From Branchiostoma floridae (taxonomy: Eukaryota > Chordata > Leptocardii > Amphioxiformes > Branchiostomatidae), in NCBI RefSeq assembly GCF_000003815.2, contig NC_049979.1, positions 20,802,909-20,864,908 on the forward strand: a stretch of 62,000 bases of DNA. The letters are read 5' to 3'. This document shows positions 1-12,400 of the stretch, one piece after another (position 1 is the first letter of the stretch; each line of letters starts with the position of its first letter). The notes beneath the pieces were generated by a model. The model made no database searches and was not told where the DNA came from. It worked only from the letters and a program-made list of their open reading frames with translations. Both the position numbers and the translations under genes were made by a program.

Positions 1-180
1 ATCTACGTTTCATACATGACAACTATACTTCAATACCACAAATGCATTTACGGCATACGTAGATGCATACAGGGTGTACACAAGATGAACGTATGGTCCC
101 TAAAAACCTACATGCGCGACAAATATATGTGTGCACATCAATATCTTATCATTTTCCTTCTGTCCACCGAGCAAAAAAGC

Positions 181-810
181 ATGCCTCACGTCTGCAAAGT
201 TTGTGAACGGGAGTTTGCTCGTGCGTTCAACCTCGAGCGTCATCTGGAAAGCAAACACCGAGACAAGTCAGGTGTCGCCTCGGGAGAAGTCGTCGTTGAT
301 GCCGAGACGGGGTCTTACCGGGAACGCGATGTTTTTGACGACTCCGACGTGTCATCTGGACACGACACGGACACGGTTGGTTCCGAAGATTCGATGGCGT
401 CACAAGATGAAGAAAGCGTCTCAGACGCCAAATCTGTGATGGGCTCCGAGCAGGGAGACTCTACAGAAGAAACCGCCAGCGACCAAAGTGGTTCCGAGAG
501 TGATGCAGGGACAGATGTGTCCTCCGGGACGGTTTCATCTGATGAAAGTGAACGCACTGGCTACGACAGCGGCTACCACAGCGGTGAAGAGGAGGAGTGG
601 ACACTCTATCGAGACTGGTCCATCGCACTACCTCACCAGCCAGGCGATGTTCCTCAAAGTGTCATCAGACAGACGAAGCGCGCTGGCAAAAAGTTTTATC
701 TAATAGAGTTCGCTGCGTTGCCTCGTTACAGTAATGAGATCGAATACGGCAACAAGTGGGTCTCAGAACAGACACTGATGAAAAAATATGGTTACCTCGT
801 CCTGAAGTAA
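181..810 (+). CDS. single C2H2 zinc-finger protein, acidic Ser-rich centre
   Basis: Open frame of 209 codons when started at the ATG at 181. The frame is open further upstream, but those residues look like non-coding translation, while the finger begins four residues after this ATG. Residues 5-26 form one classical C2H2 finger (Cys-x2-Cys-x12-His-x4-His) with the usual Phe and Leu core positions. Residues about 40-140 are rich in Asp, Glu and Ser. The last 70 residues (Trp-rich, then basic, ending Tyr-Leu-Val-Leu-Lys) are more globular and unrecognised. One finger alone rarely gives DNA specificity, so the role is unknown. It lies directly upstream of a large satellite array, and the left part of its surroundings is cut by the window edge. 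It could be an accessory protein of a mobile element or an intronless host gene; the sequence does not decide. Confidence 0.6.
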   Translation: MPHVCKVCEREFARAFNLERHLESKHRDKSGVASGEVVVDAETGSYRERDVFDDSDVSSGHDTDTVGSEDSMASQDEESVSDAKSVMGSEQGDSTEETASDQSGSESDAGTDVSSGTVSSDESERTGYDSGYHSGEEEEWTLYRDWSIALPHQPGDVPQSVIRQTKRAGKKFYLIEFAALPRYSNEIEYGNKWVSEQTLMKKYGYLVLK

Positions 811-1032
811 TGTGAGGTCGCCATATCGTTTGCAGTACAGCTTTTCTTTCCTGATGTGATACCATGTTTCACATATAGGACGAAATATACGTTGGTTATG
901 AATTCCTTGATATATTTTTTAATACACGTCAAGTGATAGGATCACCGTACACTACTGTCTTTTGTGTTGTTGTGTTGATATATGCCTGCATAACAGGCAC
1001 GTCCATGGCAAATACGTATGCGTTAATTAACA

Positions 1033-1828
1033 CGAATATACTTACTCACTTACTCCGGAGCAGCTTTTTTTTTACTCCGGAGCAACACGTGTAGCTACTC
1101 CAAAGCAAGGATTCACTGCATGTACATATAGACGGTGTATGTTCGTACGTACATGACGAATATACTTACTTACTTACAACAAATATACTTACTCACTTAC
1201 TCCGGAGCATACTCCGGAGCAGTTTTTTTTTACTCCGGAGCAGTTTTTTTACTCCGGAGCAACACGTATACTTACTCCAAAGCAATGTTTCACTACATGT
1301 ACATATAGATGGTATATGTTTGTACGTACATGACAAATATACATACTTACAACAAATATACTTACTCATTTACTCCGGAGCATACTCCGGAGCAATATTT
1401 TTACTCCGGAGCAGTGTTTTTACTCCGGAGCACCACGTATAGCTACTCCAAAGCAATGTTTCACTGCATGTACATATAGATGGTATATGGTCGTACGTAC
1501 ATACTTACAACAAATATACTTACTTACAACAAATATACTTAGTCACTTACTCCGGAGCATACTCCGGAGCAGTATTTTTACTCCGGAGCAGTGTTTTTAC
1601 TCCGGAGCAACACGTATAGTTACTCCAAAGCAATGTTTCACTGCATGTACATATAGCCGGTATATGTCCGTACATACATGACAATTATACTGTCTTACAA
1701 CTAATATGCTTACTCACTTACTCCGGAGCATACTCCGGAGCAGTGTTTTTACTCCGGAACAACACGTATAGCTACTCCAAAGCAAGGATTCACTTCACGT
1801 ACATATACATGGTATATTTTCGTACGTA
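1033..1828. repeat. tandem array, ~175-bp units with CTCCGGAG palindromes
   Basis: Five tandem copies can be anchored on the motif TACTCCAAAGCAA at 1096, 1273, 1444, 1621 and 1773, giving spacings of 177, 171, 177 and 152 bp. Each unit also carries two to four copies of ACTCCGGAGCA (palindromic core CTCCGGAG) separated by T runs, then the segment CATGTACATATAGATGG and GTACGTACATGACAA. Short open frames here are repeat noise. Confidence 0.9.
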
Positions 1829-1857
1829 AAACTAACCTGTACGATAAAACTATATAA

Positions 1858-2194
1858 AATAAAGAAAAAAGGAAGGCCTCCCGGCGTTTAGCCTTACGGC
1901 CAGGGCAAGTAAGGGCATGTCTCACGAGAGGGAGGTGGGGGTGGTGTTAGGGGGGGGTGTGTAAGAATTTCCTCGGTGGGTAGGAAGGTCGACCTGAGCC
2001 TTGGTTCAACCAAAAAAAAATAGATAGATTAAAGAAAAAGGCGTAGAGCCTTACAACCAGGCCAAATAAGGGCATGTCCCTCATGATTGGAGGGGGGGGT
2101 CATAAGGGGGAGGGGTCATTAGGGGGGGTGTCATAGTTACCTTGGTGGGTCAAAAGTTCGACTTGACCCCTCTTTCACCCCTACCCAGAGCTCA
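1858..2194. repeat. two diverged ~165-bp direct repeats, purine start and G runs
   Basis: Copy A (about 1858-2010) and copy B (about 2032-2194) share, in order: AAAGAAAAA-GG, GCCTTAC--CCAGG, AA-TAAGGGCATGTC, a G-run block, a C-TCGGTGGGT or CTTGGTGGGT element and a TCGAC-TGA-CC segment. They are clearly related but diverged, with indels in the G runs. The purine stretch at 1858-1876 resembles a polypurine tract, but I found no LTR pair here. Confidence 0.7.
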
Positions 2195-3392
2195 GAAAAT
2201 ACCCCTAGACTAGGCCGTCAGACGATGACCTCTGACCTGCGCCTGCTTTGCGCCTGAATAAATAATAGCAGCGTGTCCCTACTATACTACTACCCTGGAG
2301 ACGTAAATGGTGAAGGGCCAAGGCCAATACCAGCATGTGCCATCAATCTGATGCGCAATAGGTGTCATCCGCAATTCGGGATCTAATCATTCACATTCAT
2401 GCTTATTCCTTGCCCTGGGTAAGGCCTAGCCTGTATACCAGACCCCAATCTCAAAAATTTCTATCGTGTTGTTGACATGTTTTATTAGTTGACCAACATG
2501 TTGATGACAAGTTTATGACATATAGACAATCTCTTGCTTACATGTGGTGTAGAGTCTTTGTATCATTCAGCATTTAAAGAATTACCCCTAATAGAGAGAG
2601 GGTTGCGATGTAGCATCGTATCGTGGGGTAACTGGGGTCATGTTTTAAAAAGTTTTGTTTACGTTTAATAGATTATAGCCTCATTACTAATTGGGTACCT
2701 ACTAGCTGGCAAAATACACCAGATGATTATTATATTTTCTTTCGTTCGGTAACGTTAGCTAGTGTCCCATTTCGTGTCCTTTTTTCCTTAACTGTAAAAT
2801 TGCTGTTCTTGCTTAATTTGATTATAGCGCAAAGCTGAGTGAGTAGTTTTTGATGGTCGTCTTCGGACAATGACGTCAGGATGACCGTGTTCCAACGGGA
2901 GTATGTGACTCAAGCCCGCCACGCTGACTGTTGGTCCCGCCCGGGCTTTCTCATCGAGCTATCGGAAGAAAGATTGCTTGGAGTGCTAAGGACGGCATAG
3001 GTGAGATTCCAGAACGGTCTAAACATCCTGGCACGCAGGGGGTGCGACCGTCTGGTTGCCCAATCTCTGCCCCCAAAGGGATGACTTTTCCAGGTGGAAT
3101 TTCCCGCCACCCGGTTCAAATCATCCACTCATAATGCTATTTGACAGGAGCGGATCACGTGATCTGTTTAGAAGAGTCTAAAATAAAACAGGGGAGCAGC
3201 ATATTTTTGGTTTGCAATATTTCGGTCAGAATTCAGAACTGTTGGTAACATTTGTCTTATATAATATCAGATTGATGAAATAGTCTTGTTTGCTTTTGAT
3301 TGCAGAGCGTTGTTAGAATTTTGTATCGGCCACCCCCCTTGACCCCCACTTGTTTTTTGTGCAGCGACCTCCAGCGTTTTGAAGGCACAAAG
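2195..3392 (+). other. upstream region and probable 5' UTR of the Ig receptor
   Basis: No convincing coding sequence. The stretch just before the first coding exon probably holds the promoter and 5' UTR, because the signal-peptide exon starts at 3393. Short overlapping frames on both strands at 2910-3134 show no recognisable protein. No TATA box or Inr was assigned with confidence; the transcription start site cannot be read from sequence alone. Confidence 0.35.
3153..3164. promoter_or_regulatory. perfect palindrome GATCACGTGATC with central E-box
   Basis: A 12-bp perfect palindrome centred on CACGTG, the bHLH-ZIP (Myc/Max, USF, MITF) E-box, about 230 bp upstream of the receptor start codon. 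The position suits a promoter-proximal site. Occupancy is inference. Confidence 0.35.
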
Positions 3393-3465
3393 ATGGCGGG
3401 CAGGGCGTACGTGCAGTTATCGGCAGTACTCACGTTTCTAGCCTCCTTTCTCGTCCTTTTTGTAG
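3393..3465 (+). CDS. Ig receptor exon 1: signal peptide
   Basis: ATG GCG start followed by a typical signal sequence: short basic n-region (Ala-Gly-Arg), then a hydrophobic core of Leu, Val, Phe and Ala to codon 24. The exon ends with one base of codon 25 at a strong donor (TAG|GTAAGT). The split codon joins perfectly to the acceptor at 23922, giving Asp-Ile-Glu before Ig1. The implied first intron is 20.5 kb. Confidence 0.75.
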
Positions 3466-6400
3466 GTAAGTGCAAGATTCGTATTGATGGTGACAGAGAG
3501 GTATATCCAGGGGTGGCGCCAAGTTGATTTTTTTAATCATTGTAGGTGTTTGAGGCGCGGTATAGGTGGTTGAAAACGTTGTTGTACCGTGTAGCGTAGC
3601 GGGTCGTGCGAGCGGCTGTTGTCGCGCGGTGCGATGTGACTCATGAATTTCAAATGACGTTTTATGGGGATAATGCCATCGCAATCGCCGCCTCGTATTT
3701 GCTAAACACCGCCAAACGCTTGTACAGTTGATCTGAGTAAATCCTTACGCAAATATAGCACTAGAGTGAAACACAGATTTCCCGTCCTCCCCTTTTTAAA
3801 AATTCTGAGAGTAGCGGGATGCTTGGAGGCGGGGACGCAACATGTCAGGAAATTTTCAAGGATGGTGGTGGAGCGGCGAGGAGATTGTGATGAATGTTTC
3901 CCTTAAATCGCACCATCGCTCCTCGGCCTTATCTGAACTTCTAGCGAGGATGCCAGGGTACCATTTTGAGGTCACTTCTGTTTAAGTACGTTGGGTCATC
4001 CTAAATGGTAGATGAAAGGACGATAGTAGAACGATCCGTCAAAGAGTGGGACGTCTGTTTTGCATATGTGAGAAGGAGAAAATTGCAGGAAAGAAGTCCC
4101 TGAAGGGGATGATGCTGAGATAGTGTGAAGCAGTGAGTACCCCCAAATTGGGAATGCAGAGCTCGGAGGAAAAATTTGGCATTTGTGGACCATCACATTG
4201 CATCACAAGGCACCGCCTATGATGTGCGTAACAGTTGTATTGATCGGGGAACGTCAAAACCATTGCAGCACACCACACAATCTCGTTGGTCGATGCCAAA
4301 TTTGGCGGCCTCTGGGCGACCAATCAATCGCCAAATTGGTAGCCTCCCGCATGTAGAAATTTATCAGGAATTACCATAAATAATGCACAGGCGAGGGGGA
4401 ACGACTCAGTTCACTGCTCAATGTAATTGCGGAATGATTCCATATTTCTTGGCATTGTAATCCGAAAATCTTCATCAAGTCTCATTCTGTTGCCGTGCCG
4501 ACTGGAGCATGGAAAAGGATGATTCTGTTGCAGCTCACGTGGCTGGGGGGTGGTAGCCATTTTACTAAATAGCGTCCACACAGTTTTGTGTGAAAAAAGG
4601 AACTCTACCGTGAAGTAGATTATTTTCACCTATGTTATAATTTTTCAATCCAAGCTCTAGTTAGGACACAGTAGTACTAGTAGTAATCACTTGAATGAAA
4701 ATGGAGTCCTGTGTTTTTCGTAGGGATGTGTGATAATGTGCAGCTGCTATTGGAAAATGCCAGCATGATAGGGTGCCTCACTGGGGCAAGCTTAGTCCCA
4801 CCAGTATAAATCAACCACTCAAATCAACATGTAAATTCAAGGTTAATCCCGAAAGTTGCTTTGCTGGATGAACTTGATGTTATCCTTCAGCAGGTTGTAG
4901 GCTCCTTAATCCCTATGTATGGTGTAATAACAGCATTGGAAAAGACATTAATAATAGATAAGCGAACCACTTTGACAGGTAGAAATCTGCTACGCGGTCG
5001 TGGCATCATTAAACAATGTCTCGCGTGCTGCGGCAAGATAGAAAGCGATGCTCACGCATTTGGTACCTACCAGGTAATGCGGCCTGGCAGTTTGTCATGT
5101 CTGTTTTTTTATGCACCTGGAGTTCCTTGTAGTCACAAGGCTTGACATACACAGTCCAGATGTAAAAGCTACACATGTCAACTTGACCTTGTACATGGAG
5201 TTCAAGGTCAACATTTATATCTGGTAAATATGTCTTCATAGCCTTGAATATCCACCAGTATGGTGGATGTAAACAACCATCATGATGATGGGTGCAAGTT
5301 TGTGCAACATGTTTGTTTCATTCCTATGCCAGCATGACTACATGCAACCTTGTAGAGACAGGAAGTTTACATTGTAATTAGAGAAAGCCTGAGACCACAT
5401 GAAAAATAGTCCTTGCCCCCCACTCCCCACAGTGTGCTGGTGGTTGCTGGCAGTGGCATTGTCCTGCCCCAGAGGTTTTCCGTATGAATGCTGTCTACTA
5501 CTTTGACATCAGCCTGAAATGTCTTCATCTACTTCTTATCGGTAAAAGTACTTCTAGATTGAAAAGTTGTCCCTGTATGGTTCTTATCAGTCTGCAGATC
5601 TTGAAGACATATTACAGCTGCAGGTATCAGATCGAGATGTTTGTGTATGTGAGAGATGACATAAGCACATTAGGGGACCCTAGCCAGATCTGTAATATAC
5701 ACCAGTGACCAGGATACCTGGCTACCACATGCAGATAACCACTGTTTACTGTAAACAGGATATTTTGGTCAGTAGAGATAGACCTATACTTAACTTCTTG
5801 GGGGTCAGCGATTAGTAGGTTTGCAAATTATACTTTCCTTTGTCCTGTCACTCTCAGCATGTGAGGGCCAGTTTCGTTTTTGTCCTGAGGGCATTCCCTA
5901 ACAGACATGATGTCATTTTGTGATATGGCAGATGGGGTCAGAGGTCAGATCAGAATGCATAACTGGAGCAAACAATGCCTTTGGCCAGACCACCAATGAT
6001 CTTTGAGTAGAAAACATGTAATTTTGCCATAATGTTAGTAATGATATCCATTTACTAGAAGACTTAATAAAATGTTCAGGCAAACAAACTTGTCACATAA
6101 TTGTTAGCAATAGCATTATACAAAATCAGAAGTGATATCTTACAGAAAGTGGACTTGGTTGTTTATGTAATGTAGGACAGGGATTTCGTTCATGTAGCTT
6201 CAGGGGACAAGGGCAAGAACATGATTGATGAGTTTGCTGTCCCAATTACTCAAGAATTGTTGTAATGTTACATATGTATCACATAGAAAGCCAGCTTTCT
6301 TTCCCTAATATTAGGAATATTTTTCTGTTTACGAATAGAGAAAAACAGCTTTGTTTAGATTGTCCCCTAAATTCTACAATCTACTGTTGTGTAACAATAT

Positions 6401-9400
6401 TTCCTTGTTGATGTGGAGAACAAAATCTTCCTTTAATGTAGCCAAAATTCTTGTAGAGTAGAGTAGAGTTAAGTAGAGGTTAAGTTGTATCTACTGTAAG
6501 AATATTTTCTGCTTATGTAAGCAGAGATAAGTCATATTGCTATTATTTGTAGGTTTTACACTAGATAGGAAAAAAGAATACCTACATGTACATCTTATTT
6601 TAAAGACTTGTACAATATGTAACATGTCAGCACAGGGAGGCCTTGCCAAAAGCTGCTTGTTAAAACATACACATCTGACCTTCACCAGGGTTGCAGCCTC
6701 ATCTGCCCTATTCAGCACTAAAGTAAACATCACAGTTAGGAGACAAGATGTAAAAGGACACGGCCCACTTTACCTCCAGCTTGAACTAATGCACCCTGTC
6801 CTGCGCCATAGTTATGTTATGTTAATGTTATGTTATGACGTCAGCGGTGTCCCGGATGTTCTCCGCCATATTGTTGAAGAGTATCCAGAAGTTATTAAAC
6901 CGTGCTGCGTTCATCCCTTGCACTCGCGTCGTCCTTTGCGATCCTGGTAGTTCACTACTGACGTGGTAGCAGCGATAGGATTCGAACTACCCACCAAGAC
7001 AAAAAATTGCCGGGATACGCTCCTTAAACGACCGTGATGGCATCGAATCGCACTCGGAAACAGTGGCCTCTGACAACATCGGAAACCATAACGTCATTCG
7101 AATCATGGAAAAACAACCTGGTCTACGGCCTATCGCTTGATCCCAACTTTGCTCCCTTTCTCGCCCCCGGCGCCACGTGGCAAAAGCAGAGCCGAGGGGT
7201 GGAAAATCGCGGCTTACTGGCTGACGGTGAAGACGTTCCGGAAGCTCAGAGGAAAACAGCAGCACAGAAGGCCGCCATTTTGGACATGCTCCTTGGCCAG
7301 ATCGCCAATTTCTGCCCTATCATCGCCAGATCTCGTATCTGCAAGGCAAGTGTGTCTCTGAACGACATATGGCAAACTATTCGCTTACACTTTGGGTTTC
7401 AGTCCACGGGGGGATATTTCCTCGACATCGCTAATATTAAGCTGGAACCAAACGAGAAACCGGAGGATTTGTACCAACGATTATGTGCCGCTGTAGAAGA
7501 TAGCATGCTCACTGCGGCAGGGCCTATCACTCACCACGGGGAGGCTATGACGGCTGACGAAGAGCTCACACCGTCTCTCGAAAACTTCATTGTCTTAACA
7601 TGGCTCAAACTAATCCATCCTGACCTCCCAGCGCTCATCAAGCAACGGTATGGCCCTGAGCTTCGAAACAAGACACTAGCCTCCATTAAGCCAGAAATAT
7701 CCTTGGCCTTGTCGTCTCTCTTGGACGAACTTCGTAGCACGGAAGACATCCGCACTCTCCGTCTCACTCAGAACCGCCAGCCGTACCGGAAGTACCCATC
7801 CACCCGCCCCCAAGGCGCCAAGACCAAGTTCAAGACTAACTCTAACACCAAGAGTAGCCCAGCTACGTGTCCACTTTGTGAACAGGTAGGCCGACCAGCA
7901 TTTGACCACTACCTAAGTGTCTGTCCATATCTCCCTGCAAAGGATAAGAAGTACATGGTGCGTACTCGTGCAGTAGAGATAGATGATGTGTATGACGTTG
8001 ATGATGACATCCACTCTGATGAAGAGGAGGAACCCAGTATTTGTCAGGCCAAAACCATTTCTCCTGTACCAGAGCCATCTCCTCATGTGTCACGTGTTGC
8101 TATCCGTGCATCCCCACATCTAGATGCCTTTCATCATGGACAAACTGTACGCATTTTGTTGGATTCTGGTGCAGAGTCTAGCATGATACGAGCAGATGAG
8201 GCGAAGCGACTCGGCTTGCGCATCAACCCAAACACAACACAGACCCCAAGCCAAGCAGATGGAGGTCGTATGTCAGGTATGCTAGGGGAATGCACGACAA
8301 CATTTTACCGGCAGAAACTACCACTTCGCTTTGAAGCCCTTGTTGTCACAGATCTTGCCTCTCCAATCATTGCAGGCAGCCCTTTCCTGGAAGCAAACGG
8401 GTTCACTATTGACTTCACTCAACGCCAGATCCGCCTCCCAGATGGGTCCATCTCCAGTTACACTCCATCCGTCAAAAGACACAACCCGCACATCCACCGG
8501 ATCTCCCACAACCTGATTCGCATGCAGGACAAGTCAACCACCCTGTGGCCCTCTGACTTCTTGGAACTCCAACTACCCGAGGACCTGAAAGACTACCCTG
8601 ATGTCGCCCTTGAACCCCGTCTTGATTCTCTTTCCACCCAGCAGGCAAAGGCGTTCCACCAGGGTACGTACCACAATATTGCAGGCTACATAAGAGTCCC
8701 AAACATCTCGTGTGCACCTGTCCACATCGCAAAGAACATGCATCTCTTTAATGCTGTGCCAGTGGTCTCGGTTGTCTCTCCCTCCCCAACTCTGCGGTCT
8801 TCAACTGTTCCCCCTGACCAACCACCTTCGTACCAACATCAGCCTTTCTCTGACTCCGTCCATCTCGATCCGAACAACATCCTCAGTTCTACTCAGCGGT
8901 ATGCCATGTCATCAGCCCTTCAAGAGTTTGACCAGGTTTTCAACCCCCAGTTTCCTGGCTACAACGGCGCAGTCGGTCCCATCCAGGCCGTAGTCAACAT
9001 GGGTCCAGCGCAGCCCCCACAACGTAAGGGACGTCTTCCCCTCTATGGCAAAAACCGCCTCGTCGAGTTGCAGCACACCTTAGATGACCTTGAATCCAAA
9101 GGCGTCATTGCTACTCCAGAGGATGCTCAGACGGTGGTGGAGTATTTGAATCCATCATTTCTCGTCAATAAACCAAATGGCGGACATCGCCTCGTCACAG
9201 CATTCACCGACGTGGCAAAATATTGCAAGCCTCAACCATCGCTCCTGCCAAACGTTAACATGGTCATGCGCCAGATAGCGTGTTGGAAATACATCATAGT
9301 CTCCGATCTTACCTCGGCATACCATCAAATCCCTCTACACCCGAACTCTCGCAAATATTGCGGCATTGTCACCCCGTATAAGGGCATCAGAGTGTACTGC

Positions 9401-12400
9401 CGCAGTGCCATGGGAATGCCAGGCAGTGAAACAGCACTGGAGGAGCTGATGTCACGCGTCTTAGGTGATCTGTTGATGCGTGGAATCGTCGCCAAAATTG
9501 CCGATGATTTGTACTGCGGAGGAAACACATTTCAAGAACTCCTCGCCAACTGGAAGGAAGTCCTAACTGCCCTCCGGGCCAGCGATTTACGCCTTTCCCC
9601 GTCCAAAACCATCATCTGTCCAGCAACTACCACGATTCTAGGATGGCACTGGAACCAAGGCCAGATATCAGCCTCTCAACACACATTATGCACGCTGGCT
9701 ACATGCTCTCCACCCCCATCCATCACAGCCCTACGCTCCTTCATTGGGTCTTACAAGGCCCTGTCTCGCGTCATTCCAGGCACATCGGTACTCTTGGGAC
9801 CGTTAGACAACCTGGTCGCAGGCCGATCATCCGGCGATCCCATCCAATGGTCAGATGAGATGCTTGAGGTATTCCGCAAGGCTCAGCGGGGCTTGGATCA
9901 GCATCAAGCGGTTGTTCTCCCTAGACCGGATGACGAACTCTGGTTAGCAACCGATGCCGCTGCCCGCCCAACTGGCATAGGCGCCACGCTCTTCCTTCGT
10001 CGCAACAACAACACAAGGGTTGCTGGCTTCTTCAGTTGTAAGCTTAAGCCACACCAGCGCCAATGGCTACCATGCGAGCTAGAGGCCCTTGCTATAACAT
10101 CCGCCCTGAAACATTTCAAGCCGTTCTTTATACAGACAACTAAACCAGCATTTCTGGTCACAGACTCCAAACCGTGTGTCCAGGCGGTGGAAAAGCTACG
10201 CCGAGGCGAGTTCTCCCACAGTCCACGAGTGTCCACCTTCCTTGCCGCTATAAGCCAGTTCCCGATCAGTGTACAACACATCAGCGGTAAACACAATCTA
10301 TCTACCGACTACGCCAGCCGCCACGCCCTGGAGTGTTCTGACAGCAAATGCCAAGTCTGCTCCTTCGTCCATGCCCTCAGTGAGGAACCAGTCATTAACA
10401 CCACCACGCTTAGTTCGGCGTCTAACCTAGACCTCCCAGTGTACACCAGTCGCCAGGCTTGGCACGCCATCCAGAACTCGTGTTCTTCATTACGACGGGT
10501 CTTCGCTCACCTTCAGCAAGGCACACGCCCATCAAAGAAGGACACCAAAGCCCGTGATGTTAAGTCCTACCTGTCACGCGTTACCATCGCTCCCGACGGT
10601 CTATTGATTGTTCCCAACAGAGATATGTTTGGTGTCACCCGTGATCGCATAGTGGTCCCCCGTCAGGTGGCCCACGGCCTGGCTACAGCGATTCACCTCC
10701 GGATTGGCCACCCCACCTGCCACCAACTCAAGGCTGTCTTCTCCAGGTATTTCTTTGCCTTAAACATGGACGCCGTTCTCCACCAGGTCTCGGATGCATG
10801 TGACCAATGTGCCTCCCTCAAACGCCAACTACCCATCCCTCCGTCCTTCACCACACAACCACCTCCTTCAACGGTCCTCACCTCGTTCGCAGCAGATGTG
10901 ATGAGACGAGCCCGCCAACAAATCCTTGTTGTCAGAGAATGCAGTACCTCCTTCACAAGTACTCAGCTCATCAGCAGCGAAACATCCACCAGCCTCAGAG
11001 ATGGACTAGTTGCATTGTGCACTCCACTTCGTCTCCTGGATGGTCCTCCTGCTGTCATACGTTGTGACCCAGCCCCAGGATTCCAGGCCCTGATCAACGA
11101 CCCCTGGTTGACAGAACATCGTCTCCAGATTGAAGTAGGGCACCACAAAAATGTCAACAAAAACCCTATTGCAGAACGCGCCATTGAGGAGCTGAGAGAG
11201 GAACTCCGTAAGATTGACCCTCTTGGCCAACCTATCACACCCGCCCAACTAGCCGTGGTCACGGCCTCCCTGAACACAAAGGTCCGATCCAACGGCCTCT
11301 CATCGCGAGAGTATCTGTACCAACGAGACCAATTCAGTGGCGAGCAACTCCCACTTTCAGACAACCGTCTCCTCGAAGAACAACACCGCCGTCGTTCCGA
11401 AAACCACGCCCCCAGCGCCAAATCCAAATGCCCCAAGGCAGGGCTCGCGCCCACTCCCACCTTCCATGTGGGAGACTTAGTCTATGTCCATTCAGATAGA
11501 GACAAATCCCAAGCTCGCAGTCGGTACCTAGTCACAGCAGTGGAAAAGGACTGGATCTATATCTCCAAGTTTACCGGTCGCCAGCTGCGTGCTAGATCCT
11601 ACAAGGTTCGATCAGCAGAATGCTATCCTGTCCCATGCCAGGTGCCACCGCAGCAACGCCAGACTGTCCCCTCTGACGATGACAACAACGACGATTCTGA
11701 CCCTGAAGACCCTATCCCTTCAGCCCCGGCAAACGATCCGGTTCCAGCAGAAGACTTGGTTCCAGTCAACGGCCCCCTACCAGAACTTAACGACCCACCG
11801 AACACTCCTCCCCCTCTGCCAGAACTACATAACCCACCGGACACTCCTCCTCCCTTGCCCCAACGCCAGTCCGACCGATGCAGACGACAGCCGCGGTACC
11901 TGAAAGACTTTGTGCTGTCATAGTCTTAGTGTGACGAAAAGTTATTTTCAAGACCTGATGTATCCCTGAGTAATACTAGTACGTACTCACATAGTCCAAA
12001 CAGATAAACACTTAATGCCAGATATGAAGTATCACCATATATACTCGTGTATTCCAAAGTTAGTGTAAACAACAGTTATCGTGTACTCCAAGGTTATATA
12101 AGTCCTGATTCTTAACATAGTTCACACCAGATTGTATACTCCAAAGTTACCTAGGTCCTGATTCTTAACATAGCTCATAGTCATACCATGGTAGTGTTCG
12201 TAAACTCCAAAGTTACTTAGTTGAGATAACACCATATATTCATAGCTTAGATACTCATAGTCATACCATGGTAGTGTACGTATAAACTCCAAAGTTACTT
12301 AGTTGAAATAACACCATTTATTCATAACTTAGATACTGACCACAGTTGAAATTGTTAAGCACATGTTCGTTCTTATCACTCACAAAAAAAGGAAAAGAAG

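Noticed and set aside
1033-2200. Possible CRISPR-like or bacterial repeat array
   Set aside because: Units are about 175 bp with no short spacer pattern and no cas genes; it is a eukaryotic satellite.
6537-6950. 137-codon ORF just before the retrotransposon coding region
   Set aside because: Runs from intron DNA into the 5' LTR; no domain or codon bias, so chance.
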